Positions 1-9,306 of a stretch of 64,000 bases of DNA are shown here, piece after piece. The DNA lies in contig CAVSJA010000007.1 in assembly GCA_963728145.1 (NCBI GenBank), positions 186,001-250,000 of the forward strand, in the 5' to 3' direction. Source of the stretch: CAVSJA01 sp963728145 (GTDB taxonomy: Bacteria; Bacteroidota; Bacteroidia; Chitinophagales; Chitinophagaceae). Under the pieces are notes generated by a model, which worked only from the letters and a program-made list of their open reading frames with translations, was not told where the DNA came from and searched no databases. The position numbers and the translations under genes were made by a program. Position 1 is the stretch's first letter; the number at the start of each line of letters is the position of its first letter.

Positions 1-650
1 TTTGTAGCTGCAACCTTGAATTCATCATCGCAGGTTTCCATTCTCTTTTTGTTCAATGGGCCTGTATCTTCAATCTCTTGCTTCCCGACCTTTCCCCAAC
101 GCGGCATTTCAGTTGAGTCCTCTTTTTCGGTTGCCCATGAGTGTATGACACCGCGGGGGCCGAATTTTTGCTTGAAACCAGGAATATCCTTATCCGTTGG
201 ATAATTAGCCATTTCCGGTTCTTCCTCTGCATTCAGATGATAAAGATTTCCAAAGAACTCATCGAACCCATGATTGGTTGGCAACATATGGTTCAGGTCA
301 CCAAGATGGTTCTTACCAAACTGACCCGTCACATATCCCTGATTTTTCAAGAGGGCTGCAATAGTGACCAGGTCATCATTCATACCAACCGGGGCGGCTG
401 GAATGCCGACTTTGGACAATCCCGTACGATACACACTTTGCCCTGTAATAAAAGAAGATCTTCCGGCAGTGCATGATTGCTCACCATAAGAATCTGTAAA
501 CATCATTCCTTCTTTGGCAATCCGGTCAATATTGGGAGTTTGATATCCCATAACGCCATGCGAATAACAACTGAGATTGGATATTCCGATATCATCTCCC
601 CAGATAACAAGGATGTTTGGTTGTTTTTGATTTGATTTTTCTTTTGCCAT
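1..650 (-). CDS. Arylsulfatase, partial (cut by the window edge)
   Basis: Sulfatase-family hydrolase that cleaves sulfate esters; only the N-terminal 216 codons are present and the frame is open to base 1. Translation shows the metal-binding start PNILVIWGDDIG near residue 11, the active-site signature SCTAGRSSF (CxAxR form, whose Cys is normally converted to formylglycine by a maturation enzyme not seen here), and FGKNHLGD, which holds the conserved metal/substrate Lys and His. The ATG at 650 was chosen because the neighbouring paralogue starts at the equivalent place. No signal peptide is visible, so it may be cytoplasmic. It is the downstream member of a tandem pair with the broken sulfatase at 791-2395. 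Family assignment is firm; substrate is unknown. Confidence 0.9.
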   Translation of the reverse strand, partial: MAKEKSNQKQPNILVIWGDDIGISNLSCYSHGVMGYQTPNIDRIAKEGMMFTDSYGEQSCTAGRSSFITGQSVYRTGLSKVGIPAAPVGMNDDLVTIAALLKNQGYVTGQFGKNHLGDLNHMLPTNHGFDEFFGNLYHLNAEEEPEMANYPTDKDIPGFKQKFGPRGVIHSWATEKEDSTEMPRWGKVGKQEIEDTGPLNKKRMETCDDEFKVAAT

Positions 651-790
651 AATTTTTCATTTAATGTTTTTCACCACTTATTCGTTTCCAGGAGAAATCT
701 TGTTCGCTAGTTCCGTAGCCTTTCTATATTTTCAAAAAAGCCAATTCATACAGCCGATGATTTGCACGGCTGTATGAATCTTTATCTTAT

Positions 791-2395
791 TCAATTATGC
801 GATTCCGCGAGTACTATTTTTCCCTTTTTCCCTTTAGATTCGGAATTTTCTTTTTTAGGAACTGCACCCACTTCTTTGGGCATTAATCTTTCCATCACCT
901 GGTCAATACTGAAGCTTGCAGGCTTAGACCGCGGTGGAAATTCTTTGAAGCTTTCCAGCCATTTGGTGAGCAGCGCTGGCGCCAAATACTGGAGTGGTAT
1001 ATTTTCTACGAACCAGTCATTGTATTTGAAGCTCTCTTCGCCACGTTCGAATGGATCGGCGCGGAGGTCGAAAAACTTGGGAAGGCGCATTTGTGATAAG
1101 GGTTCACGCCATACATCAAGGCCTGTGCTACGCTGTTCGGCAAAAACTATTTTGAACCTTCCCATCCGTATAGCCATACATTCACCGTCGTCGCTCCAAT
1201 AAATGAACCCCTCGCGCGGGGATTTTTCCTCTTTACCTGAAAGAAAGGGTAATAGGTTAACGCCATCCAGATGCACTTTGAATGTCTTATCACCGATCTT
1301 GTATCCTTTCTTTACTTTTTCCACTAAGTCAGGCTCTCCATTTGCAGCGGCAAATGTTGGTATAAAATCCTGCAAGGAGCAGATATCATTAATTACACGA
1401 CCGGGCTCAATGACACCAGGCCATCTCATGACACAGGGCACTCTCCAACCGCCTTCCCAGTTGGTATCCTTCTCTCCGCGAAATGGAGTAGCACCACCAT
1501 CCGGCCATGATAATACTTCGGCACCATTGTCGGTCGTGAAAACAACAATTGTGTTGTCAGTTACTTTGAGATCGTCAAGTTTTTTTAGCAACTGGCCGAC
1601 ATAAGCCATCGAGTTCCACCATGCCATCTGGATAAAGACCGAGTCCTGTTTTACCAACTGACGAAGGTTTCAGGTGAGTAAATACATGCATCCTTGTCGG
1701 ATTAAAATAGCAGAACCACGGGGTACCCTCTTTTGTCTTCTTTCCAATAAAATCGAGAGCTGAGTCTATGAATTCCTCATCAACTGTCTCCATGCGCTTT
1801 TTTGTAAGCGGTCCGGTGTTTTCTATTTTTTGCTTTCCAACCTTTCCAAATTGTTCGATCAACAGTTTCGTCGCTTTTTTCAGTAGCCTTGCATTTAAGC
1901 ACACCACGGGGACCAAATCTTTTTCGAAATGCAGGATCTTTTGGATAGTTTGGATACTCAGGTTCTTCTTCGGCATTCAGATGGTAGAGATTACCGAAGA
2001 ATTCATCGAAACCATGTACTGTTGGAAGATGTTCATTTCGGTCACCAAGATGATTTTTACCAAACTGGCCTGTTGCATAACCGAAATTCTTCATGAATTC
2101 ACCAACAGAAGGATCTTCTGCACTTAGCCCAAGCGTGGCACCAGGCGCACCCACCTTTGTTAAGCCAGTTCTGATGGGTGACTGCCCCGTAATAAATGCT
2201 GCTCTTCCTGCAGTACAACTTTGTTGCCCGTAAAAATCAGTGAACATCGCACCTTCTTTAGCAATGCGGTCTATGTTGGGAGTCTTGATAGCCCATTATC
2301 CCGTGGTTATAAGCGCTGACATTGAACCATCCAATATCATCGGCCATGATGAAGAGTATGTTCGGTTTTTGATTTCCATTTTTTTTGTTTGCCAT
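791..2395 (-). pseudogene. Arylsulfatase broken by three frameshifts
   Basis: Paralogue of the sulfatase at 1-650. The complete fold can be read only by changing frame three times: MANKK...GYQ from 2395 to about 2284, then MFTDFYGQQSCTAGR... to about 1860, then GKVGKQKIENTGPL... to about 1610, then YVGQLLKKLDDLK... to the stop at 791. Each change is equivalent to one inserted base. At 2284 direct comparison with the intact copy (gggagtttgat versus gggagtcttgat) shows the extra c. The catalytic CTAGR signature, FGKNHLGD and the C-terminal half (TDNGAE, FRGEKDTNWEGG) are otherwise well kept, so decay is recent or the insertions are assembly errors. If intact it would be about 535 residues, normal for the family. 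Confidence 0.85.
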
Positions 2396-2438
2396 TTTTG
2401 AAGAATTAAGTTGATAAATAAATCTTACTCCATTATCC

Positions 2439-2792
2439 CTAAACAATTACTTTCATTTGCCGGCGTTTGTGACCACTAATTGTGCACAGGGATCCCGTGG
2501 CCGCCCAGCTATGCGAGCAACCATTTCCCTCCTTTCTATCTTTTGTTTGATGATTGTGTCTTGAGTCATTATTTGTCTGTTTATGATTGTTGTAAAAGGT
2601 TAAGGTGAGTGGAAGAGACCTGGTAACAGGTAATGACGATGGAATTCCGCAGGAAATTGCATTTTTCTTTTTGATCAGCGTCCACTCATTGGGATTTTCA
2701 TTTCCAACAATTTCAGTCGAAAATGTAACTATGACAAATAACGCCACAATGGTGATCAAATAGAGATGTGCGGTTTTTATTGTTGATTCCAT
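2439..2792 (-). CDS. Hypothetical short ORF with N-terminal membrane segment, possibly a remnant
   Basis: Not recognised. The first 30 residues (MESTIKTAHLYLITIVALFV...) look like a genuine signal anchor or membrane helix. After about residue 45 the composition turns Asn/His/Lys/Arg/Ser-rich and unlike a folded protein, which suggests that only the start of an older gene survives. It ends 44 bases before the ATG of the broken sulfatase. Nothing else is visible in 2396-2863 apart from this frame. It may simply be an open frame by chance. Confidence 0.25.
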   Translation of the reverse strand: MESTIKTAHLYLITIVALFVIVTFSTEIVGNENPNEWTLIKKKNAISCGIPSSLPVTRSLPLTLTFYNNHKQTNNDSRHNHQTKDRKEGNGCSHSWAATGSLCTISGHKRRQMKVIV

Positions 2793-2863
2793 TATAATTT
2801 CTTAAGATCCGTTTTAGATTTTGATAATTGAAGGAATCAAGACCTTCTTTAGCCAAAAGCCTA

Positions 2864-3661
2864 TTAAAAAGCATAACCTATCTGTATCAGATACCTATAT
2901 CCCCAGGTGGTAGTGCTTAATGTGCCCCTTGCATCCAACTGCTTTTCAGAAAACACATAATCCATTCCCGGAAATCTTTGTGTTAAAAGTTGCATTAACC
3001 CTTCTTTCAATTGCTCGGCATTATCAGGATCAAGGTTGTGATCAAAGTTTACCTTGTATTTATATATGCCTAAACCCGGTCCAACCATCAGGAAGTCGAG
3101 CGTCATTCTTTTCCAGAGAATGAATTGATAGCCTAATTCAAATCCAATAGTATGTATTGTTAAATCTGAACTTGTATTTACAAAATTGCCAGTGCTATTA
3201 TTGACAAATTTCCAGCGATTTTCCCTGGAGAAACTGTTAAACGAGTAATACGGCCCGATATAGAGTCCATGTGGTGCTGCGTGCTTATTTTCTTTTGCTA
3301 AATAAAAGCGATAGTCGATCGAAACATTGACGCCGGTATTTTTTAGATCTTGGGAAAGCTCAAAACTATCAGTGATTATGGTGGTCAGCTTTGGCAGCGC
3401 CGCTTTCCCGATATTGACTGAAAAACTTTGTCTGGGTGTCAACAATCGTTCATATCCCAAAACAATATACTTGTCAATTCCAAAAAGCAGTGCGCCTGAT
3501 AGATTGTACCTAACAACATTCTTAAACTGGCGTTCTTTCTTTGTTGTATCAGTTTGTGCTATGGTAGCATTGGAATAAAAAAGCGACGTCATAATGCAAA
3601 GCATACAAATAATCCACCTGACTAAGACATTTAAACAATTCCTGTTTCTATCTTTCTTCAT
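2864..3661 (-). CDS. Outer-membrane beta-barrel protein (DUF3575-like), unknown function
   Basis: A 265-residue protein with an N-terminal signal peptide (hydrophobic stretch about 12-35 ending SNATIAQ) followed by alternating amphipathic strands such as NVSIDYRFYLAKENK, GLYIGPYYSFNSFS and TIGFELGYQFILWKR, and a C-terminal aromatic residue (QIGYAF) typical of barrels inserted by the BAM complex. The strand between GYERL and KAALPK resembles DUF3575-type barrels, but this is a soft match. It lies 11 bases downstream of the barrel gene at 3673-4485, so the two are probably co-transcribed. Role unknown. Confidence 0.7.
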   Translation of the reverse strand: MKKDRNRNCLNVLVRWIICMLCIMTSLFYSNATIAQTDTTKKERQFKNVVRYNLSGALLFGIDKYIVLGYERLLTPRQSFSVNIGKAALPKLTTIITDSFELSQDLKNTGVNVSIDYRFYLAKENKHAAPHGLYIGPYYSFNSFSRENRWKFVNNSTGNFVNTSSDLTIHTIGFELGYQFILWKRMTLDFLMVGPGLGIYKYKVNFDHNLDPDNAEQLKEGLMQLLTQRFPGMDYVFSEKQLDARGTLSTTTWGYRYLIQIGYAF

Positions 3662-3672
3662 TTTTCATGGTT

Positions 3673-4485
3673 TTACTTTGGGATCACTAAAGTGAATACC
3701 GCCCGTATTCCGAAATCAGGCTTTGTTTCTGCTGTACCACCGAAAGGAATGCGGGGACCTACACCTAATGAAATGGGTTGCTTTCCCAGTTTAGTGAGGG
3801 CCGTAACAATTGGATTAAGAAAACCCATTGTTACACCGGCTTCCCAGTTAAATGTGATCTCTGCATTCAAGCCAAAGCCTGCACCGCTTGGGAAATTCTT
3901 CGCAAAAAAAGGTTGGAGGAACATCTGGTTGATATCGTTGCGGTTTTCATCACCTGCAAATGACCATAACTGATTTACAAGGAAACCATAGGTCAATCCT
4001 TTTGCCTGTTTTAATACCAATACGGTTGGCCCTACTCCCCATTTGCGCGTGCTGAGAAAATCATTTGTTCCAATAGGTACCAGAAATGCAGGACCTACTC
4101 CCCAAATGAATCCATTTTTAATGTCTTTGGGAGCAAAGAATGCAGAGATCGTAGCATCGCTTAAGCCAAACTGTGAGCTGCCTTCGCTGGTAATATCGCG
4201 TTGATCAACGATTGGTATAATATACCTTGTTATTAGGTTGAGCTTTGGCCCAATAGAAATAGGAATAACTGGCTGAAAGTTCAGCGTTATCTTAGATCCA
4301 TTGTATAGACCGATTCCATAATCGACATTGCTCTGAAATGGAACGCTGATCATATTGGCGACAGGGTTGGATAATTTGTCAGCCAACTCCTGCGCATTTT
4401 GTGGTTTGTCTTGTGCAAATGAATGACAGTATACCAGAAGGAGGTAGATAACCCCCAGAATCTTATTGCAAACCCTAATCCACAT
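3673..4485 (-). CDS. Outer-membrane porin/transporter-like protein (SphA / neuromedin-U-like family)
   Basis: A 270-residue secreted protein: signal peptide to about residue 25 (CHSFAQ), then NPVANMISVPFQSNVDYGIG, a motif shared by a family of putative outer-membrane proteins often mis-annotated as neuromedin U. The remainder is a series of glycine/aromatic strands (FQPVIPISIGPKLNLITRYI, WGVGPAFLVPIGT, SLGVGPRIPFGG) consistent with a barrel of 10-12 strands. First gene of a likely two-gene unit with 2864-3661. Substrate is unknown; the family is loosely linked to uptake of small hydrophobic or aromatic compounds. Confidence 0.75.
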   Translation of the reverse strand: MWIRVCNKILGVIYLLLVYCHSFAQDKPQNAQELADKLSNPVANMISVPFQSNVDYGIGLYNGSKITLNFQPVIPISIGPKLNLITRYIIPIVDQRDITSEGSSQFGLSDATISAFFAPKDIKNGFIWGVGPAFLVPIGTNDFLSTRKWGVGPTVLVLKQAKGLTYGFLVNQLWSFAGDENRNDINQMFLQPFFAKNFPSGAGFGLNAEITFNWEAGVTMGFLNPIVTALTKLGKQPISLGVGPRIPFGGTAETKPDFGIRAVFTLVIPK

Positions 4486-4559
4486 ATGTATTTTTTGCTC
4501 TTGAAAAAATTCTTACTAAATGAAAACTCAAATACCTTGACCCTACTCCCGAATCTTCA

Positions 4560-5573
4560 TCAATCCGGAAATATCTTCTTCCAGTCATTCTTCATACTCA
4601 CCACATGCCATTTGTTTTTTGCTGCGGCGTTCAATGAGGCGTTGGATTTTTCCTGGTAATAGAATTCCCTTGTTGAATCATCGTGATTGACGATCATTTG
4701 AAACGATGGATACTTATTTCCCTGACAGTAACTCAACATGGCGATATCACCTTCTCCTCCCTCATTTCCACATGCGAATACCGGTCGCTGGCCGATATTT
4801 TGTTGAATACTCACCGGTTTTCCTTCTTTATCATTAAAGTGTGCAAGGGCAGGTTCGCGAAGAATGCTCAGATTGCTATCGACAAATCTGTATTTGAATG
4901 TGGTGCCAATCACCCGTTCTTTTGGAATGCCATAGTATTGATCTGATATCCCTCTTACGAATTCTACTGTCCCACCCGTACAGATGAATACTTTGAATCC
5001 ATTATCGTGCAGATACTTCAATAATTCGAGTTGGGGTTGGTAAATAATTTTATTTATTGGCAGGTTTGGCCGAGGGTAAGTTGCCGTTTCAAAAAAGGAT
5101 CTGACTGAATTTTCAAATTCATCCTGAGTCATCCCTGAATGGGTGGAAGCCACCAATTGCAATAGGGCTTTTTCTCCCCCTTTCGCAAAGAAAGTTTTGT
5201 CACTTTCCAATACTGCCTTGAACGGTTGGGTTTGCGCAAGCGAAGGATTTCTTTTGACAATCTCTTTCACCTGGTAATAAGCAAACAATTCCTGTACATA
5301 TGGACGTTCAGCCCATAAAGTGCCGTCATTATCGAAAGTCGCGATACGATGGGTGATAGGAATAAAATCCGGTGAACTTGAGTCAGAAACCCTTTTTACA
5401 TAGGCGATGATGGCTGTTTTCAAATCTCCATCGTTCCAGGATGGCAAGGGTTCTTTTGCAATAGCAATACTATCCCTTGCCGGTTTCCCAGCTGCAGGCT
5501 GATCATTACATCTATTGTTGATCACCGAAATTGCCAGGATGGTAAAGAAAAACGGCGCTAAGTTTTTCCGCAT
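4560..5573 (-). CDS. HAD-superfamily phosphatase, exported
   Basis: A 337-residue haloacid-dehalogenase-type phosphatase. Motif I is FDNDGTLW with nucleophile Asp81 and Asp83; motif II is FICTGGT; the motif III Lys probably lies in EGKPVSIQ; motif IV is GNEGGEGDIAML. The hydrophobic N-terminus followed by a Pro/Ala/Lys linker suggests export; a Cys at residue 22 is present but the sequence before it (NNR) is a poor lipobox. The order of motifs and the long cap insert after motif I resemble phosphoserine-phosphatase-like HADs. It stands alone, with 74 bases to the next gene. Substrate cannot be told. Confidence 0.8.
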   Translation of the reverse strand: MRKNLAPFFFTILAISVINNRCNDQPAAGKPARDSIAIAKEPLPSWNDGDLKTAIIAYVKRVSDSSSPDFIPITHRIATFDNDGTLWAERPYVQELFAYYQVKEIVKRNPSLAQTQPFKAVLESDKTFFAKGGEKALLQLVASTHSGMTQDEFENSVRSFFETATYPRPNLPINKIIYQPQLELLKYLHDNGFKVFICTGGTVEFVRGISDQYYGIPKERVIGTTFKYRFVDSNLSILREPALAHFNDKEGKPVSIQQNIGQRPVFACGNEGGEGDIAMLSYCQGNKYPSFQMIVNHDDSTREFYYQEKSNASLNAAAKNKWHVVSMKNDWKKIFPD

Positions 5574-5767
5574 TTTCCTTTTTTTTTAAATTTTTCCAGG
5601 CTCCAGGTCATCGGGCTTAATAATTTTTTAACCCTGGCTTTTTTCTCATCAGTGCATTGGTGGTCAAGCTGACTCGCCAATTATGGTTTTTAAGGATTGA
5701 TTTGTCATTTGTGCGGGCGGCGTACGAGTTTATTGAAAATCCTGTTGAATCCACTAATTGTGGTAAA

Positions 5768-5794
5768 GGGGCAGGTACATTTCTATCCTGCCCC
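5768..5794 (-). terminator. Candidate intrinsic terminator after the OmpA-like gene
   Basis: GGGGCAGG and CCTGCCCC form a perfect 8-bp stem around an 11-base loop, about 50 bases downstream of the stop of the minus-strand gene at 5845-6627. The run after the stem on the minus strand (TTTACC) is weak, so termination may be inefficient. Nothing else is seen in the 5574-5844 gap. Confidence 0.45.
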
Positions 5795-5844
5795 AGAATT
5801 TATTTGCCAATTTGATTAATGTAGTACGGAAGTATTAAAAAGAA

Positions 5845-6627
5845 TTATTGTTCTCCTCTTTTAATTGAGCTCCATAAGCGGTCAATATCCGGATTCAGAA
5901 TTATATCAATGCGCCTGTTCTTCGCCCTTCCTTCCGAGGTGTTATTATCGCCAATGGGATTGTATTTTCCTTTCCCCGCTGAAGTAAGACGAGTGGGATC
6001 CACTTGGTAATCGTCCCTGAGCGTACGCACCACACCGTTAGCTCTTTCAGTGCTAAGGGTCCAGTTATCAGTACCTTTTTTTGACTTTACGTCATCAGTA
6101 TTTCCCAATACGATTACTTTCAGTTTGGGATATTGGTTCAAAACATTAGCCAACGAAGCCAATGCCTGTTTACCTGACTCGCCAAGTTTGGCACTTCCTG
6201 TTTTGTAAAGGACATCATCTTCAAGACTCACATATAAAAGGCCACCTTTCATATAAACATGCACTCCTCTATCCTCGAAATCAGCAAGCGCTGAATCCAG
6301 TATTTCTTCAAGCCGCGCCAGATTCTCAGCTTCATCCATGAGGATCTCGCGCATGACTGCCAGCTTTTCTTCATTCTCCTCACAGGTTTTTTTATAACTA
6401 TTGAATTCTGTTGTGAGCGCTTTGTTTCGACTATCGACATTTGCAACTTCTTTCTTTAAATCATCGACATTTTTGCTTAATGACGCATTTTTTTCCTCGA
6501 GCTGTTTGATTTGATTTTCTGCAGATTGCAAATCGGTTTGCGCCTGTTGTAATTTTTTATTTGTTCCGCAGGAACTGATCAATAGCACCGCGAAAACTGC
6601 AACTGGTATGAATAATTTTTTTTTCAT
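5845..6627 (-). CDS. OmpA-family peptidoglycan-binding lipoprotein
   Basis: A 260-residue lipoprotein. The signal peptide ends in the lipobox LLISSC, giving a lipidated Cys near residue 20. Residues about 25-100 are a coiled coil (QAQTDLQSAENQIKQLEEKN). The C-terminal OmpA domain (about 125-250) carries VIVLGNTDD, LSTERANGVVRTL and GRAKNRRIDI, the last being the diaminopimelate-binding signature. It probably anchors the outer membrane to peptidoglycan. Last gene of an apparent minus-strand unit 8307-5845, 38 bases after the barrel gene upstream. Confidence 0.92.
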   Translation of the reverse strand: MKKKLFIPVAVFAVLLISSCGTNKKLQQAQTDLQSAENQIKQLEEKNASLSKNVDDLKKEVANVDSRNKALTTEFNSYKKTCEENEEKLAVMREILMDEAENLARLEEILDSALADFEDRGVHVYMKGGLLYVSLEDDVLYKTGSAKLGESGKQALASLANVLNQYPKLKVIVLGNTDDVKSKKGTDNWTLSTERANGVVRTLRDDYQVDPTRLTSAGKGKYNPIGDNNTSEGRAKNRRIDIILNPDIDRLWSSIKRGEQ

Positions 6628-6665
6628 AGTGGAATTTCTTTTAATGGTTATGAATTAGATGCCAT

Positions 6666-7739
6666 TCATTTTTTCTTTTTGAAACCAAGAAAACGATAGT
6701 TGGCAGATAGCAACATTGAGAAACGGTTTCCGATGCAATTGCTTTCTAATCTTAATTGCCATCTTTTGCTAAATTGGTACTGGGCCCCGACTACTCCTGC
6801 CCAGGCCTGGCTCACAGCTTTGTTCATTTCGTAAGTGATAAAAACATCATCCCTGCCCCCTCCATTATGACCTTCTTCCAGCCTTGCGACGATTGCGTCG
6901 ATAACCTTTTTCTCCACAGGTGTCAGACCAGTGTACCAATTGTTGTAGCTATCCTTGATTTCATCAATCTTTTCGGGGGGTATGTCGGGAAGTAAATCAT
7001 TCAATGGAATTTTACCCTTAGTTTCATTATTAATAAATATCCCCATCACGCCGACCCAAATCGCAAAATTCTTTTGTGGATCGCTTTTTATTGGGAAAGT
7101 ATGTCCCACACGAAAGCCAGCGATTTTTGTGAATACTTTATTATCGAGTAATTCCATATCCGCCCAAGTGAAATTTACGTCGGCTTGCAACCAAATTGGC
7201 CCAACTCCACCGGCTCCCATAAATCCGACTCCATATGCCCATCCGGATTGCTCGGCAGTTGTGGTGAACTTGACGGGCTTTGCCAGCGTTACCGTAGTGC
7301 TCGCATAAGGCATATAGGCACCGAGCACATATACATTAAGGAAGGGCAGCACCCATAAATCAACCCTCGCGTTGAAATTATAGGCCTTTGCATTTACATT
7401 TTCAAAGACTATAACCTGGCTCAAGTCAATTGGGCCCTTTGTGCTGTCTCCTTCAACAATTCCAACTTTAATATCGGTTATATCTATGTCCTGCTTACCA
7501 TAAAAATTATTGATCATGATTCCTATCGGCCAGGGAATATCAAACCCTTTTTTATATACTTTATCGCCCCAAATCGGAAACACCCTGTCATAATTCATAC
7601 TCTTAAGGCTATCATAGTAAGCCTTGTGTTTGTCGTTGATATTTTTCACAGAATATTGAGCAAACAATCCCTGACTGATCAGACAAATAAATCCGATCAG
7701 CCAGGGCTTGCCCATTTTGCGGGGTTTTAGCGATTTCAT
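6666..7739 (-). CDS. Outer-membrane beta-barrel protein, unknown function
   Basis: A 357-residue protein with a signal peptide ending GLFAQ near residue 28, and strands such as DLWVLPFLNVYVLGAYMPY and AWAGVVGAQYQFSKRWQLRL; the C-terminus MLLSANYRFLGFKKKK ends in an aromatic strand plus a basic tail. A charged helical insert (about 255-295, DEIKDSYNNWYTGLTPVEKK) probably lies in a loop or the periplasm. It sits between a PepSY-like gene (13 bases upstream) and the OmpA-like lipoprotein, so it is probably co-expressed with both. Not recognised beyond the barrel class. Confidence 0.7.
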   Translation of the reverse strand: MKSLKPRKMGKPWLIGFICLISQGLFAQYSVKNINDKHKAYYDSLKSMNYDRVFPIWGDKVYKKGFDIPWPIGIMINNFYGKQDIDITDIKVGIVEGDSTKGPIDLSQVIVFENVNAKAYNFNARVDLWVLPFLNVYVLGAYMPYASTTVTLAKPVKFTTTAEQSGWAYGVGFMGAGGVGPIWLQADVNFTWADMELLDNKVFTKIAGFRVGHTFPIKSDPQKNFAIWVGVMGIFINNETKGKIPLNDLLPDIPPEKIDEIKDSYNNWYTGLTPVEKKVIDAIVARLEEGHNGGGRDDVFITYEMNKAVSQAWAGVVGAQYQFSKRWQLRLESNCIGNRFSMLLSANYRFLGFKKKK

Positions 7740-7752
7740 GATGTAGCTTCCT

Positions 7753-8307
7753 TTAATCTTTAACTTTTACCAAAGCTCCGTTCGCATCATAGATCAATGT
7801 CTTTTTTGCTTTACCATCCGACGCAATTATTTCAAAATATTCTTCGCTTTTAGAATAGTTTTGGTTTTTGTAATAAGTTTTGGAAGTAACCTTATAACCC
7901 GGGTATTGTGCGCTCAACGATTTCAAGGAAGTCACGATAGGATCGGGAAGTGTACCAACCTTTGCTTCAGCCTTTGATTTGAGCAATTTTCCATCCTTAT
8001 TGTAGAGCCCATAGTACTTCATATCGTCCCTCTTAAAGCTAATAGTGTAATAATCTACCTCGTCACCTTCCAGGTTATCTTCCTCTGTGATTTGCCATCC
8101 TTTCTGCGCCGCGTCTTTTGGGATTTTATAATACTCGACTGATTTTGCATCAGGGAACCGTTTATTCAATGTGTCAATTACTGCCTGGGGAGTTTGTTCT
8201 TTCTTAATTTTTGAAACGCCTGTAATTGTTTTTTCTGAATAAACTTGCGCATTCAATGCAAAGACGGATACCACCAGGATAGCCGCCAGGATAATAAGCT
8301 TCTTCAT
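7753..8307 (-). CDS. PepSY-like periplasmic protein (DUF2874-type)
   Basis: A 184-residue secreted protein with a signal peptide to about residue 20 (ALNAQ). It holds two related beta-alpha units of the PepSY-like (BLIP-like) type: PQAVIDTLNKRFPDAKSVEYYK... and PDPIVTSLKSLSAQYPGYKV..., each with the Phe/Tyr-Pro-x-(A/G) turn and a following YY-rich strand. Bacteroidota keep many such small periplasmic proteins; binding of peptides or inhibition of proteases is proposed for relatives but unproven here. First gene of the likely unit 8307-5845. Confidence 0.75.
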   Translation of the reverse strand: MKKLIILAAILVVSVFALNAQVYSEKTITGVSKIKKEQTPQAVIDTLNKRFPDAKSVEYYKIPKDAAQKGWQITEEDNLEGDEVDYYTISFKRDDMKYYGLYNKDGKLLKSKAEAKVGTLPDPIVTSLKSLSAQYPGYKVTSKTYYKNQNYSKSEEYFEIIASDGKAKKTLIYDANGALVKVKD

Positions 8308-8386
8308 AAATCTTGATTTTAAATTTTAATAATAGACTTAAGACTTTTTAACAAGCGGCTTAAAGACATTATTAAATACTTTCTAA

Positions 8387-8737
8387 TTACCTTCTTCCAA
8401 TTAAAGCATGACTTTTTCTCAATTCCTCATCCTTTCTTTCAAGTTCCAATGCTTGCGTGGCGATTATTTTTTTGAGTCGCATATTCTCGTCAGTGAGCTG
8501 TTTTATTTCCGATCTTGTCTTATTTGGAAGTGCATGTGCAGAATTAAAATCGGGTCTCATAAATTTCTGTTTCCACCTTGCAAAAACACTATAGGAGAGT
8601 GCATGGGTCCTCAATACAGCAGTAACCCCCATTTTATTAGCTTGCTGCAGGATGTCCAGCTTCTGTTCATCTGTGAATTTTCTCCTCACGCTAGTCATCG
8701 CAAAATGGTTGGGTGAATAATTGGGTTTTGAAGTCAT
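8387..8737 (-). CDS. IS3-type transposase OrfA-like HTH protein, orphan
   Basis: A 116-residue protein with the helix-turn-helix of IS3-family OrfA (RRKFTDEQKLDILQQAN ... YSVFARWKQKF) followed by a leucine-zipper-like coiled coil (IKQLTDENMRLKKIIATQAL). No OrfB catalytic subunit, DDE motif or terminal inverted repeats are visible around it, so it is not a complete element. Its ATG at 8737 is two bases after the stop of the DUF4136 gene upstream; a second in-frame ATG at 8698, just before the HTH, is an alternative start. It could be an IS remnant or a domesticated DNA-binding protein. Confidence 0.75.
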   Translation of the reverse strand: MTSKPNYSPNHFAMTSVRRKFTDEQKLDILQQANKMGVTAVLRTHALSYSVFARWKQKFMRPDFNSAHALPNKTRSEIKQLTDENMRLKKIIATQALELERKDEELRKSHALIGRR

Positions 8738-8739
8738 GA

Positions 8740-9306
8740 TTATTTTTTTGCAGCGCCCGGCGGGAAGCTTGCCATAATCATAGCAACAGCTTCAGGGATC
8801 TTTTTGTCCGGATCTTTTATCGGCCCATCTATTTCTTTATTACCTGTTCCCTGCCAGATCAGTTTTTTTGCCGCCGCATCAATCACGTCAATGATCAATG
8901 AGCCATCTTTATAATGGCGGACATCATAAGTTGTGGTGCTTGATCCTCCTGCTACACCCCAGTAGTAAGGGCGATATACCCCTCCGTATCCATAATTGTT
9001 GGTGTTTGCAGTCATAGAGGCTCTGTCCTGGAAAATAGCGACGGCGTTTACCAATAGCTCTGGTGAAGTGGTAGACTCCTGATATCCTCTCTTGATCATT
9101 TCGTTTTTAATAGCAGCTATGACGCGGTCTCTGTTCAATTGACTAATCGCGTCATTGATGTTTTCAGGAGTATACATGGCAAAGGTTTTATACTTCTTGA
9201 AGTCCGCTGCCTTGTCGTAGTCTGTATTTACTTTTAAAGCAGGCCCGCAAGACCAGGCCGAAAGAATGAGTAAAAGCAAGTAACTGTTTTGAAGAAATTT
9301 TTTCAT
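8740..9306 (-). CDS. DUF4136 lipoprotein
   Basis: A 188-residue lipoprotein. The signal peptide ends LSAWSC. The mature part shows the DUF4136 pattern: an N-terminal strand VNTDYDKAADFKKYKTFA, a middle helix IKNEMIKRGYQ, a Tyr/Gly-rich segment (NNYGYGGVYRPYYWG), and a C-terminal half with LIIDVIDAAAKKLIWQGTG and helix AVAMIMASFPP. Function of the family is unknown; it is a periplasm-facing envelope protein. It is followed directly by the orphan OrfA-like gene and has a family partner at 11780-12433. Confidence 0.88.
   Translation of the reverse strand: MKKFLQNSYLLLLILSAWSCGPALKVNTDYDKAADFKKYKTFAMYTPENINDAISQLNRDRVIAAIKNEMIKRGYQESTTSPELLVNAVAIFQDRASMTANTNNYGYGGVYRPYYWGVAGGSSTTTYDVRHYKDGSLIIDVIDAAAKKLIWQGTGNKEIDGPIKDPDKKIPEAVAMIMASFPPGAAKK

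Noticed and set aside
141..476. Open frame of 111 codons on the plus strand
   Set aside because: It is antisense to the arylsulfatase, which carries clear catalytic motifs on the other strand; the plus-strand product has no recognisable features.
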